Shown in pieces: positions 9,200 through 18,119 of a DNA stretch of 56,437 nt. The position numbers were made by a program, and so were the translations under genes. How positions within the stretch are numbered: position 1 is the first letter of the stretch; each line of letters opens with the position of its first letter. Origin of the DNA: Aequorivita antarctica (lineage in GTDB: Bacteria; Bacteroidota; Bacteroidia; Flavobacteriales; Flavobacteriaceae); assembly GCF_007997155.1 (NCBI RefSeq), contig NZ_VORT01000015.1, forward strand, positions 1-56,437, given 5' to 3'. The notes below the pieces were generated by a model. The model searched no databases and was not told where the DNA came from. It worked only from the letters and a program-made list of their open reading frames with translations.

Positions 9200-11980
9200 T
9201 TATTGTTTCAAAAATTGACGCAACACATATTGAAGAATTCCTTCATTTTGGTAATATGCCACCTCTATGGGAGAATCCAGTCTTGCAATAACTTTAAATT
9301 CAATTTCCTTGCCATCTTCTTTTTTGGCAGTCACAGTTACTTTTTTTGAAGGAGTTAAATCGTTTTCAATTCCTGTGATGCTGAAAAACTCTTTCCCTGT
9401 AAGTCCGTGGAAATTAGCACTTTCACTTTCCAAATATTGCATTGGCAGAACGCCCATCATAATCAGGTTGCTTCTGTGAATACGCTCGTAGCTTTCTGCC
9501 AAAACGGCTTTAATGCCCAGCAGAATAGTTCCCTTGGCAGCCCAATCTCGGGAGGAGCCACTTCCGTATTCTTTGCCAGTAAGCACAATGAGTGGGGTTT
9601 TGTCTTTAATGTATTTTTCAGAGGCTTCAAAAACTGTCATTTCTTCCCCAGAAGGAAGATAAGTGGTGTAACCACCTTCTGTATTTGCCAATTGGTTTTT
9701 GATTCGCACATTGGCAAAAGTACCGCGCACCATAACCTCATCGTTCCCGCGTCGAGAACCGTAACTGTTGAAGTTTTTCTTTTCCACTCCTCGTGAAATC
9801 AAATATTTTCCGGCAGCGGAATCCTCGGAAAAAGCTCCGGCTGGCGAAATATGATCTGTAGTTATACTATCGCCCAAAACCAAAAGCGCACGCGCACCTT
9901 CTATGTTTTTCAACGGTTTCGGATCATCGGAAAGATTGTGAAAAAATGGAACTTCTTTTATATAGGTGGAATCGTCTTCCCATTGATACAATTTATCATC
10001 TGGCACTTCAAGATTTCTCCATATTTCGTTACCGTCAAATATTTCGTCATAATTCTTTTTGAAATCCTTTGGCGTCAATACGTTTTTCATCACCTCGTGA
10101 ATTTCATCATCTGTAGGCCAAATATCTTTTAAATAGACTGGCTTACCGTTGCGGTCGCAACTCAATGGTTCGGTGGTAAGATCAATATCTACCCTTCCGG
10201 CAATCGCAAAAGCCACCACCAACATTGGCGACATCAAAAAGTTCATTTTTACCTGTGGATGGATACGAGCCTCAAAGTTACGGTTCCCCGAAAGCACGGA
10301 AGTCACTATTAAATCGTGTTCGTCCACCGCTTTGGAAATCTCTGGTGGTAAAGGCCCAGAGTTGCCAATACAGGAAGTACATCCATAGCCCACTAAATGG
10401 AACTGAAGTGCCTCGAGATCTTTAAGCAGATCTGCTTTTTCAAGATAATCTGTAACTACTTTTGAACCTGGAGCCAAGGATGTTTTTACCCAAGGTTTTA
10501 CGTCGATGCCGTGTTCCCGAGCTTTTTTGGCTACCAGTCCCGCTCCAATCATCACGAATGGGTTAGAGGTATTTGTACAGGAGGTTATGGCGGCAATAGC
10601 TACCGCGCCATCGGAAAGCATATATTTTTCATTGCCGTGTGAAATCCAAACGGTTTTGAGACCATCTTTAATTTTAGTCTCAATTTCTACATCTGGGGAA
10701 GGTTCGACCGTCTGTTTTACAGGTTGGCTTCCACCCTCTTCTTTCCAACGAGTAATGGCCTCTTCCCTTTCGGAATGTTTTATGTATTTTCTACCGAAGG
10801 AAGTATGTTCCAATTCAATAAATTTATCTTTCAAATCAGTAAGAAGAATTTTATCCTGAGGGCGTTTGGGTCCTGCAACACTAGGTTTTACGGTAGAAAT
10901 ATCCAGTTCCAAAATATCTGTGTAGTTTATTTCGTCTTCATCTTGTCGCCATAGCAAGTTCGCTTTGCAGTAATCTTCAACCAGTTGGATCTGCTCTTCA
11001 CTCCGGTTACTGCTACGCATATATTCCAAAGTTTTGTGGTCTATTGGGAAATAGGTAATGGTGCAGCCAAACTCGGGCGACATATTACCAATAGTAGCTC
11101 TGTCTGGGACCGAAAGATGATCTACTCCTGGGCCGAAAACCTCAACAAATTTACCAACCACACCGTATTTGCGAAGCATATTGGCGATGGTAAGTACCAA
11201 GTCAGTTGCGGTGGAACCCACAGGAAGTTTTCCTGTTAGTTTTAGTCCGATCACTTCGGGACTTATGAAATAGATGGGTTGGCCCAGGATTGCGGCTTCG
11301 GCCTCTATACCCCCAACACCCCAAGCTACTACGCCAATTCCGTTTACCATTGGCGTGTGGCTATCTGTTCCTACGAGCGTGTCTGGAAAAGCCATTCCAT
11401 CCCTCGCAATTACGCCTTTGGAAAAGTATTCTAAGTTAACTTGATGACAAATGCCCATTCCGGGTGGCACCACGCTGAAATTATCAAACGATTTCTGCGC
11501 CCATTTCAAAAAAGTGTAACGTTCTCTGTTGCGTTTGTATTCTTCTTCCATGTTTTGTTGATAGGCATACTGTGCGGCAAAATAATCTACCTGTACGCTA
11601 TGGTCTATCACCAAATCTACTGGAATCAATGGATTTATTTTGGAAGCATCCCCTCCTTTTCGTGCCATTTCGGCTCTTAGGGAGGCTATGTCCACAACCG
11701 CTGGAACACCCGTAAAATCCTGCATCAAAACCCGGGCAGGTTTGAAAGCAATATCGTCATCGCTTTGTTTTGGGGTCCAATTTAGTATGGTTTCCAAATG
11801 GTCTTTTGTAACAGAAAAATCGTCGTAATTGCGAAGTGCGTTTTCGAGAAGAATTCGAATTGAAAAAGGCATCTTTTTTATGTTGTGTCCTTGCTTTTCC
11901 AGTTCGGGAAGGCTATAGTAAGTAAGTTTTTCTTTGGAAGTTTCGAGTGTTTTTTTGAGGTTGAAAATATCTTGTTGCAT
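9200..11980 (-). CDS. acnA: Aconitate hydratase
   Basis: At 926 residues this has the usual length for the AcnA/IRP1-type aconitase. It interconverts citrate and isocitrate in the TCA cycle using a [4Fe-4S] cluster. Cluster cysteines are visible in AAITSCTNTSNP and in GCTSCIGNSGPLP. Other conserved stretches are MQDFTGVPAVVD, VGTDSHTPMVNG and, in the C-terminal swivel domain, GSGSSRDWAAKG. The start is the ATG at 11980. The small HExxH gene follows within five bases. No perfect promoter box was seen. Confidence 0.97.
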   Translation of the reverse strand: MQQDIFNLKKTLETSKEKLTYYSLPELEKQGHNIKKMPFSIRILLENALRNYDDFSVTKDHLETILNWTPKQSDDDIAFKPARVLMQDFTGVPAVVDIASLRAEMARKGGDASKINPLIPVDLVIDHSVQVDYFAAQYAYQQNMEEEYKRNRERYTFLKWAQKSFDNFSVVPPGMGICHQVNLEYFSKGVIARDGMAFPDTLVGTDSHTPMVNGIGVVAWGVGGIEAEAAILGQPIYFISPEVIGLKLTGKLPVGSTATDLVLTIANMLRKYGVVGKFVEVFGPGVDHLSVPDRATIGNMSPEFGCTITYFPIDHKTLEYMRSSNRSEEQIQLVEDYCKANLLWRQDEDEINYTDILELDISTVKPSVAGPKRPQDKILLTDLKDKFIELEHTSFGRKYIKHSEREEAITRWKEEGGSQPVKQTVEPSPDVEIETKIKDGLKTVWISHGNEKYMLSDGAVAIAAITSCTNTSNPFVMIGAGLVAKKAREHGIDVKPWVKTSLAPGSKVVTDYLEKADLLKDLEALQFHLVGYGCTSCIGNSGPLPPEISKAVDEHDLIVTSVLSGNRNFEARIHPQVKMNFLMSPMLVVAFAIAGRVDIDLTTEPLSCDRNGKPVYLKDIWPTDDEIHEVMKNVLTPKDFKKNYDEIFDGNEIWRNLEVPDDKLYQWEDDSTYIKEVPFFHNLSDDPKPLKNIEGARALLVLGDSITTDHISPAGAFSEDSAAGKYLISRGVEKKNFNSYGSRRGNDEVMVRGTFANVRIKNQLANTEGGYTTYLPSGEEMTVFEASEKYIKDKTPLIVLTGKEYGSGSSRDWAAKGTILLGIKAVLAESYERIHRSNLIMMGVLPMQYLESESANFHGLTGKEFFSITGIENDLTPSKKVTVTAKKEDGKEIEFKVIARLDSPIEVAYYQNEGILQYVLRQFLKQ

Positions 11981-12171
11981 GACGATTTAAATTTGAACAT
12001 AAATTTACTCAATAATTATGGTGCTGAAGCACAACAACTTTGGTTTAACAGCCTGTTAACAGCTTTATGGAAATTATGCTATTTCCAAAATGTAGAAAAT
12101 GCAATGAAGGGTATTATAAATTCATTCAGAAAAGAGAACTTCCCAATTAAATATGGCTAATAGATACTTGT

Positions 12172-12525
12172 TTGCAATTTTTAATTAAATTAGCCGTCAT
12201 TAATAAAAAATCAACCGCATTGAAAAATGCAACTGTCTTTTTTCTACTCTTAGTTTTTGGCTTCAATCTTGGAGGTGCCTATATTATTTTGAGAATTCAA
12301 CAGCATCAAATAAGACGTGAAATAGTCCATCAAATAAAGCAAGGTATTTCTGAAAAGGATTTGACAAGTATTACCGTATCTTCTGAAAACGAAAATCAAC
12401 TTATTTGGAAGGATCACGAAGAATTCAGCTATAAAGGAACAATGTATGATATTGTTCGCATTGAGGTTTTGGATAACAACACAAAAGTTTATCACTGTAT
12501 CTCAGACCTCAAGAAACCAAATTGA
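12172..12525 (+). CDS. Small membrane-anchored protein upstream of the TonB receptor; start unclear, probably frameshifted
   Basis: This 117-residue frame has one membrane segment (ATVFFLLLVFGFNLGG), then IRREIVHQIKQGI, ENENQLIWKDHEEFSYKGTMYDIVRIE and YHCISD. It resembles uncharacterised flavobacterial proteins encoded before metal/haem TonB receptors. No ATG lies near the expected N-terminus: the candidates are TTG at 12172, ATT at 12199 (giving a natural INKKSTALKN start) and TTG at 12220. The frame stops at 12525 exactly where the next frame, which looks like its missing C-terminal half, begins. Decay or a one-base error is therefore plausible. Confidence 0.55.
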   Translation: MQFLIKLAVINKKSTALKNATVFFLLLVFGFNLGGAYIILRIQQHQIRREIVHQIKQGISEKDLTSITVSSENENQLIWKDHEEFSYKGTMYDIVRIEVLDNNTKVYHCISDLKKPN

Positions 12526-12746
12526 TTGCAAAATACAACAAGGAGTTTAAAAAGAAACGCAAGGATAGAAACCACCGGTCTAACCCAGCAAAGACCATAA
12601 AATATGTTCAGAAAATAAACCCACTTCCCCAGAAAGATGGGTTGGCTTTTTCTCAAAAAACAATTTGCCCCAATTTTGTTTATGAGAATAATTACGCATC
12701 ACTTTCGCTCGAAATATCGAGTCCTCCACCCAAGCAGGTTTTATAA
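12522..12746 (+). pseudogene. Probable detached C-terminal half of the preceding gene
   Basis: This 74-codon frame begins inside the stop region of the previous gene with no good start codon (TTG at 12522). It reads LIAKYNKEFKKKRKDR and ends SSPPPKQVL, the kind of proline-rich tail that closes this small-protein family as I recall it. Joining the two frames near 12516-12522 would give one protein of about 190 residues. The alternative is a separate overlapping gene, which I consider less likely. Confidence 0.45.
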
Positions 12747-12838
12747 TTTATTTTGAAGCAACGCTGCTTCCCTTAAGAATGCATTCGGAACCATTGCGTA
12801 CCGATTTGCATATTTCTCAATTATAAAACTTTTTAAAA

Positions 12839-15202
12839 ATGACAAAACTTTATCTGTCCCTCTTGGGACTGCTTATAACTGTATCTGTGTTTGGCCAGGA
12901 AAAACTTTCTGGAAAAACATATGATGCAGCAAACAATACTCCTTTGGTTGGAGCCAAAATAGAAATGAACGGAACGGAGATTTCCAGTACAGATTCAGAA
13001 GGAAATTTTTCTGTGCCTTGTTCTGGAAACCAAACCCTAACCGTAAGCTATATTGGTTACGAAACCTCTGTTGTTAAAGTCAAAAACTGTTCAGACCCCC
13101 TAAATATTTCATTAAGAACCTCCGTTAATGCATTAGATGAAGTGCAACTTAGCGGCACGCTGGACAACAATAAAAAAGTGCTTGAAAAACCACTTTCCGT
13201 AATCCATCTTGAAAAAAAAGAACTGAACCGTGGCACAGGGCTTTATTTACAGGACGCCATAAACGCAAACGTTCCCGGGGTAACCATGAACCGAAGGGCG
13301 GTTTCTTCAGGGCAACAGTTCAACATACGCGGTTATGGAAATGGTGTGGGCTTTAGAGGCGCTACTAACAACTTTGATGGGCAAGGCTACAAAGTATACT
13401 ACAACAACATTCCGCTTACCGATGCGGAAGGCATCACGATGCTTGATGATATTGATTTTGGTTCTGTCAGTAGTGTAGATGTTATTAAAGGGCCAGCAGG
13501 TTCACTATATGGTTTTGCCATTGCTGGAGTTGTGAATTTAACCACTATTCGTCCCGAAAAAGGGCAATCTTCCCTTAGCGAAAAAGTAACCGTTGGAAGC
13601 TATGGTTTGGCGCGTTTCACTACTCAATTGCAAATGGGTCTTGAAAAATCATCGGTTTTATTGAACTACGGCCATCAAATTTCTGATGGGTATTTAGACC
13701 ATAATGCTTCTCGAAAAGATTTCTTAAACGCTGTTTTGGATTTCCACCCAAGTGAAAAACAAACCGTAAGTACCTATTTCGGTTTTAGCAATAGTTACGA
13801 CGAACGCGGCGGCGAGCTTACCATTGGCCAATACGACACTTTGGATTACAGCGGAAATGCACGTTACATAAAAAACAACGCACACAGCGAAGTGATTAGC
13901 TTTCGTACAGGTTTAAGCCATAAATACGATTTTACCAAATGGCTATCAAACACAACAACAGTCTATGGTTCTGGATTAAACACAAACGCAAGTTCTGCTG
14001 GTGGTTGGACAGACAAAGACCCAATAAATTACGGAACACGAATTACTTTTGACCTTAATTTTGATTTAAGCGAAGATTTCAGTCTTTCGGGAGTTGCCGG
14101 ACTTGAATTTCAGGAGCAACGCTCGCAATCCATTAGCTATGGAATGATTGAAAATCCGAACGATCCAGAAGGTTATAATATCATTGGCGCTTTGCGGAGC
14201 AATCAATATTCAAAATCGAAAAACAATTCGATTTTTACAGAATGGATCTTGAAAATGCCTTATGATATTTCCTTTACTGCAGGTGTTGGAAAAAGTTCTA
14301 TGAACCTTGATTTGAAAGACCGGGCATTTGACCCTACAAGTGGTAAGCCGCAAGTAGTTTCAGCAAATTATGAAGATTTGTTTTCGCCACATTTTGCGGT
14401 GAACAAAATTTTTAACGATATGGTTTCTGTATATGCTTCCTACAGCAAAGGGTACAAAGCTCCAGTGAGTGGGAATGTGATTATTGGAGCGACAGGCGAA
14501 TTGAATACCGGTCTTGAACCAGAAGAAGGAAACCTGTTTGAAATTGGTTCAAAAGGAAACTTAATGAGCAACAAATTGCATTATGAATTGGCTCTGTTTC
14601 AAGCTAAATTCAAAAATAAATTCACGTCCGTAGCTGTGCCAGCGGGAGATGGCACTACCCTTTATTCCTATATAGCCAACGGCGGCGAATTGAACAATAA
14701 AGGCGTAGAAGCTTTGGTAAAATATACGGCTTATGAATCTGCAACTGGTTTCTTTGGCAATGTGAGTCCTTACTTAAATGTTGCGTATTCAGACTTTAAA
14801 TATGATAATTTTCAATATCAAAGAATCGTTGACGGCAATGCAGTAACAGAAGATTACAGCGGAAACGACGTGGCTGGGGTAGCTCCTTGGGTAATAAATG
14901 CAGGGATAGATTTCAATACAAACTTAGGCCTTTATGGTACGGTTAACTATGCATATCACGATCCTGTTCCTTTTACATCAGATGGCTTGAACGTAGCAGA
15001 CAGCTATAGTTTATTGAATGCAAAACTAGGTTATAGAATGAGTTTTGGCCACTTTGACCTTGATGCCTATGCAGGCGCAGATAACATCATTGGCGAGAAA
15101 TATTACATCATGCTTTTCTTGAACCAACTGGATGACGCCTACATTCCAGCGCCTTTGGATGCCGTTTTTTATGGCGGACTTAATTTGAAATACAACTTTT
15201 AA
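12839..15202 (+). CDS. TonB-dependent outer-membrane receptor, probably for haem or a related chelate
   Basis: The 787-residue protein has a signal peptide (to VSVFGQ), then a carboxypeptidase-regulatory-like beta-sandwich (about 22-105: GKTYDAANNTPLVGAKIE, SYIGYET). A plug domain follows (about 115-240: LQDAINANVPGVTMN, FNIRGYGNGVGFRG, DVIKGPAGSLYG), then a 22-strand barrel ending in an aromatic residue (LNLKYNF). It would import its ligand using TonB energy. The three genes downstream form an HmuTUV-like ABC transporter, which supports haem as the ligand, but vitamin B12 or a siderophore is not excluded. No Fur-type box was recognised upstream. Confidence 0.92.
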   Translation: MTKLYLSLLGLLITVSVFGQEKLSGKTYDAANNTPLVGAKIEMNGTEISSTDSEGNFSVPCSGNQTLTVSYIGYETSVVKVKNCSDPLNISLRTSVNALDEVQLSGTLDNNKKVLEKPLSVIHLEKKELNRGTGLYLQDAINANVPGVTMNRRAVSSGQQFNIRGYGNGVGFRGATNNFDGQGYKVYYNNIPLTDAEGITMLDDIDFGSVSSVDVIKGPAGSLYGFAIAGVVNLTTIRPEKGQSSLSEKVTVGSYGLARFTTQLQMGLEKSSVLLNYGHQISDGYLDHNASRKDFLNAVLDFHPSEKQTVSTYFGFSNSYDERGGELTIGQYDTLDYSGNARYIKNNAHSEVISFRTGLSHKYDFTKWLSNTTTVYGSGLNTNASSAGGWTDKDPINYGTRITFDLNFDLSEDFSLSGVAGLEFQEQRSQSISYGMIENPNDPEGYNIIGALRSNQYSKSKNNSIFTEWILKMPYDISFTAGVGKSSMNLDLKDRAFDPTSGKPQVVSANYEDLFSPHFAVNKIFNDMVSVYASYSKGYKAPVSGNVIIGATGELNTGLEPEEGNLFEIGSKGNLMSNKLHYELALFQAKFKNKFTSVAVPAGDGTTLYSYIANGGELNNKGVEALVKYTAYESATGFFGNVSPYLNVAYSDFKYDNFQYQRIVDGNAVTEDYSGNDVAGVAPWVINAGIDFNTNLGLYGTVNYAYHDPVPFTSDGLNVADSYSLLNAKLGYRMSFGHFDLDAYAGADNIIGEKYYIMLFLNQLDDAYIPAPLDAVFYGGLNLKYNF

Positions 15203-15235
15203 TAACGATTGTTTAGTGTTGAATTTGTTCAAAAG

Positions 15236-15265
15236 AGTACAGTTGAAAATATTTTCAGCTGTACT
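15236..15265. repeat. 30-bp near-perfect palindrome between receptor and hmuT-like genes
   Basis: AGTACAGTTGAAAAT and ATTTTCAGCTGTACT are reverse complements apart from one G.T pair, with no spacer. It lies 34 bases after the receptor stop and 33 before the next start. It lacks a T-run, so it may act as an mRNA stability or processing hairpin or as an operator within the operon. Confidence 0.7.
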
Positions 15266-15297
15266 TGCTTGGGCAATATTTTTAAAACATAAAAATT

Positions 15298-16167
15298 ATG
15301 CGAAGAACATTTATAATACTTTTGGCGGCTTTCAGTCTTTCCTCTTGCGGAAGGTTTGGTAATGAAGACAAAAAGAAAGACCACGAGGAGCGCATCGTAT
15401 GCATTTCAAAACAATACAGTGAGATAATTTATGCGCTTGGCGCGGAAGAGGATATAGTTGCGTTAGATGTTTCCAGCACCTATCCTCCCGAAATAAAAGA
15501 TTTGCCAACAATTGGCTATCATCGCGCCCTTGCGGTAGAACCAATTCTTTCAATGAAACCAACCTTAATTCTGGAAGACAATAACATTGGTCCCGAACAC
15601 GTGGTTACACAACTGAAAGATTTAAAAATACCGATGAAACAATTCGGGCAATATGAAAATACCATTTCAGGAACTGATTCTTTGATTCGCGAAATGGGCA
15701 GCTATTTTCACAAAGAAGAAAAAGCCGAAGAGCTCACCAAAAAACTGAATGCCGACATGAATTATGCAAAACAACAAGCCCTTTGGTATGAAAAGAAACC
15801 GAAGGTATTGGTAATTCATTTTGGGCAGGCAAACAATATTTATTTGGTAATGACCAAAAACAGCACTGCTGGAAAACTGATTGATTGGGCAGGTGGCGAA
15901 ATGGCCGTTGATGGCGAGCGCGGTATGACACAATTTTCTCCTGAAGTTGTTGCACAGAGCGACCCAGATGTAATTCTGCTGACCGATTTTGGATATGATC
16001 GTTTAGGCTCAACTGAAGAAGTGGGAACGCTTCCAGGAATCTCCAGCACCAGAGCTTTTAAAGAAGGAAAAGTGTTCCGTGTGGAAGAGCACGATATGGT
16101 TTATTTAGGACCAAGAACGGGTGAAAATATTATTGAACTGCAAAAATTGTTACACGGTAGTGAGTAG
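15298..16167 (+). CDS. hmuT: Haem ABC transporter substrate-binding lipoprotein (HmuT-like)
   Basis: This 289-residue protein has a lipoprotein signal with lipobox LSSC (C17), placing it in the periplasm and membrane-anchored. The class III binding-protein fold is evident from RIVCISKQYSEIIYALGAE, VALDVSSTYPPEIKDLPTIGYHRALAVEPILSMKPTLIL and the C-terminal DVILLTDFGYDRLGS. The STYPP...GY.R.L..E.ILS.KP pattern is what I associate with HmuT haem-binding proteins, rather than BtuF or FhuD. It should hand ligand from the TonB receptor to the permease encoded next. The gene symbol is by similarity only. Confidence 0.82.
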   Translation: MRRTFIILLAAFSLSSCGRFGNEDKKKDHEERIVCISKQYSEIIYALGAEEDIVALDVSSTYPPEIKDLPTIGYHRALAVEPILSMKPTLILEDNNIGPEHVVTQLKDLKIPMKQFGQYENTISGTDSLIREMGSYFHKEEKAEELTKKLNADMNYAKQQALWYEKKPKVLVIHFGQANNIYLVMTKNSTAGKLIDWAGGEMAVDGERGMTQFSPEVVAQSDPDVILLTDFGYDRLGSTEEVGTLPGISSTRAFKEGKVFRVEEHDMVYLGPRTGENIIELQKLLHGSE

Positions 16168-16194
16168 TGAGTAGTGAGTAGTGAGTAGTGAGTA
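16157..16194 (+). repeat. Heptamer tandem repeat (GTAGTGA, five copies) at the end of hmuT
   Basis: Five perfect copies of GTAGTGA plus a partial one start inside the last codons of hmuT and run past its stop at 16165-16167. Because a stop codon lies within the repeat, copy-number change by slippage would change only the spacing to hmuU, not the HmuT protein. Confidence 0.85.
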
Positions 16195-16248
16195 AAATTA
16201 CTATTTGTAACACTTCGCCTGCACTTTAAGTAGGTTGAATATTTAAAA

Positions 16249-17280
16249 TTGATGAAGAATAATAGGTATAAAGGAACATTTCCAATTTTACTACTTCTTT
16301 TAGTAGTAATTACTTTCTTCTCCATTAGGTATGGGGCGGTTTCTATTTCTATGGAAGAAATAATTTCTTCATTGAAAAAATTCTTTACCGCCCCCGATTC
16401 AATGAACCTCACCGAACGTATTTTTATGGAAATACGTTTGCCGCGGGCTATCCTCTGCATTTTTGTAGGTGCAAGTTTAGCAGTTGGCGGAACTTTATTA
16501 CAAGCACTTTTTCGAAATCCTATTGTTGAACCCGGACTCATCGGCACTTCCTGCGGGGCGGCTTTTGGAGCAGCTTTGTATTTCACTTTGGGCGCAACAT
16601 TTGGATTTAGTGTAGGCAAATGGACACTTCCATTGGCAGCTTGTTTAGGTGCAATGTTATCTACTGGAATGGTTTTCTTTCTTTCGCAATCTCGCAATAA
16701 CGGTAAAAGCTCCATTGTGGCACTATTACTTACAGGCATTGCAATAAACGCCTTGTTTTTAAGCGGTGTTGGCTTTTTAAGTTATATAGCCCGCGACCCA
16801 CAGGCACGGTCAATCGTTTTTTGGAATCTCGGAACTTTAAGTGGTGCAAACTGGACTTCCGTTTTAATAGTTGGAATTTCAACAGTGGGCACCATCTTAA
16901 TTTCCCTTCGCTACGCAAAACATTTAAACGCGCTAATGATTGGCGAAGAAGAAGCCCAATTTCTCGGCGTAAATATCAAAAGACTAAAGTGGAAAATATT
17001 GCTCATTAATGTGATTATGGTTGCAGTTGCAACGGCATTTGTAGGTGTGATCAGTTTTGTGGGATTGATTGTGCCACATCTTTTACGCATTATTAATGGA
17101 AGTGATAATCGTTTTCTAATTCGGAATAGCGCCTTACTCGGTGGAATACTTTTGTGTGTTGCAGATTTAATTTCAAGAATGGTATTGCGGCCGGCGGAAC
17201 TACCCATCGGTATTGTAACTTCGATAGTTGGGGTTCCTATTTTTATCTTTTTGCTGCAACGGAAAAATTATTTCTTTTGA
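16249..17280 (+). CDS. hmuU: Haem/iron-chelate ABC transporter permease, FecCD family (HmuU-like)
   Basis: At 343 residues with about ten predicted membrane helices this is a FecCD/BtuC-type permease. Typical family stretches are ERIFMEIRLPRAILCIFVGASLAVGGTLLQ (helix II region), RNPIVEPGLIGTSCGAAFG and the coupling-helix/C-terminal FVGLIVPHLLRIINGSDNR. It forms the inner-membrane channel with the ATPase encoded two bases downstream. The 81-bp gap from hmuT carries the heptamer repeat. Confidence 0.92.
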   Translation: MMKNNRYKGTFPILLLLLVVITFFSIRYGAVSISMEEIISSLKKFFTAPDSMNLTERIFMEIRLPRAILCIFVGASLAVGGTLLQALFRNPIVEPGLIGTSCGAAFGAALYFTLGATFGFSVGKWTLPLAACLGAMLSTGMVFFLSQSRNNGKSSIVALLLTGIAINALFLSGVGFLSYIARDPQARSIVFWNLGTLSGANWTSVLIVGISTVGTILISLRYAKHLNALMIGEEEAQFLGVNIKRLKWKILLINVIMVAVATAFVGVISFVGLIVPHLLRIINGSDNRFLIRNSALLGGILLCVADLISRMVLRPAELPIGIVTSIVGVPIFIFLLQRKNYFF

Positions 17281-17282
17281 AA

Positions 17283-18059
17283 ATGATAGAGACAAAGAAC
17301 ATAACCTATCGAATTGGAAACAAAACCATTCTCAAAGACATTTCCGTATGCTTTGAAGCTGGTAAAATAAACCTCATCCTTGGGCCAAATGGCGCTGGAA
17401 AGTCCACACTTGTAAAGGTTATTTGCAATCAATTAAAGCCACAGAAAGGAAGTGTTTTTTATGAAGGGATTGATATCCGAAATACTTCAGTAGGTGAACT
17501 GGCAAAAGTACGCGCCGTGCTATCACAAAACACCGAACTCGCTTTTCCATTAAAAGTAAAAGAAGTGGTAACGATGGGCCGCTACCCACATTTCTCTGTA
17601 AATCCAACCTCAAAAGACGACCAAGCAGTAAGGGAAGCGATGGAATTCTTTGATGTATCTGAAATGGCAGATCGAGATTACTTAACGTTAAGTGGCGGTG
17701 AAAAACAACGGGTTCACTTTGCGCGCGTGGTTTCACAAATTTGGTATCCTTCGGAAAATGGTTGCAGGTATTTGGTTTTGGACGAACCCCTCACCTTTTT
17801 GGATGTGCATTACCAATTTCAGTTTATGCACAAGCTGCGAGAACTTTTAAAACAAAAAGACCTAGTGATTGTTGGTGTGGTTCACGACCTCAACCTCGCG
17901 GCTATGTTTGCAGACCATTTAATCTTGCTGAACAATGGCGAACTTCTGGCGTCAGGAAGCAAAGAAGAAGTGCTTAATGCAGAAAACATGAAAACTGCGT
18001 ATCGGTTAGAGCCTGTAATTCATAATGATGAGCGGGGAATGTATTTGTTTTTTGAATAA
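17283..18059 (+). CDS. hmuV: Haem ABC transporter ATP-binding protein (HmuV-like)
   Basis: The 258-residue ATPase has Walker A GPNGAGKST (34-42), a Q-loop in AVLSQNTE, signature LSGGEKQR, Walker B YLVLDEP and H-loop VVHDLN. The insertion between the signature and Walker B (IWYPSENGCRYL) is characteristic of HmuV-type ATPases and supports a haem substrate. The start is the ATG at 17283, two bases after the permease stop, so translation is coupled. It is the last gene of the uptake operon. Confidence 0.92.
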   Translation: MIETKNITYRIGNKTILKDISVCFEAGKINLILGPNGAGKSTLVKVICNQLKPQKGSVFYEGIDIRNTSVGELAKVRAVLSQNTELAFPLKVKEVVTMGRYPHFSVNPTSKDDQAVREAMEFFDVSEMADRDYLTLSGGEKQRVHFARVVSQIWYPSENGCRYLVLDEPLTFLDVHYQFQFMHKLRELLKQKDLVIVGVVHDLNLAAMFADHLILLNNGELLASGSKEEVLNAENMKTAYRLEPVIHNDERGMYLFFE

Positions 18060-18119
18060 AAAAAGCCCCCGAGTCACAACATCCCAGAAGCTTTTTCCCT
18101 CACATTTATAAACCTAAAA

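Noticed and set aside
16101-16739. 212-codon minus-strand frame over the hmuT/hmuU junction
   Set aside because: It crosses the heptamer repeat and is antisense to the clear FecCD permease; no protein motifs.
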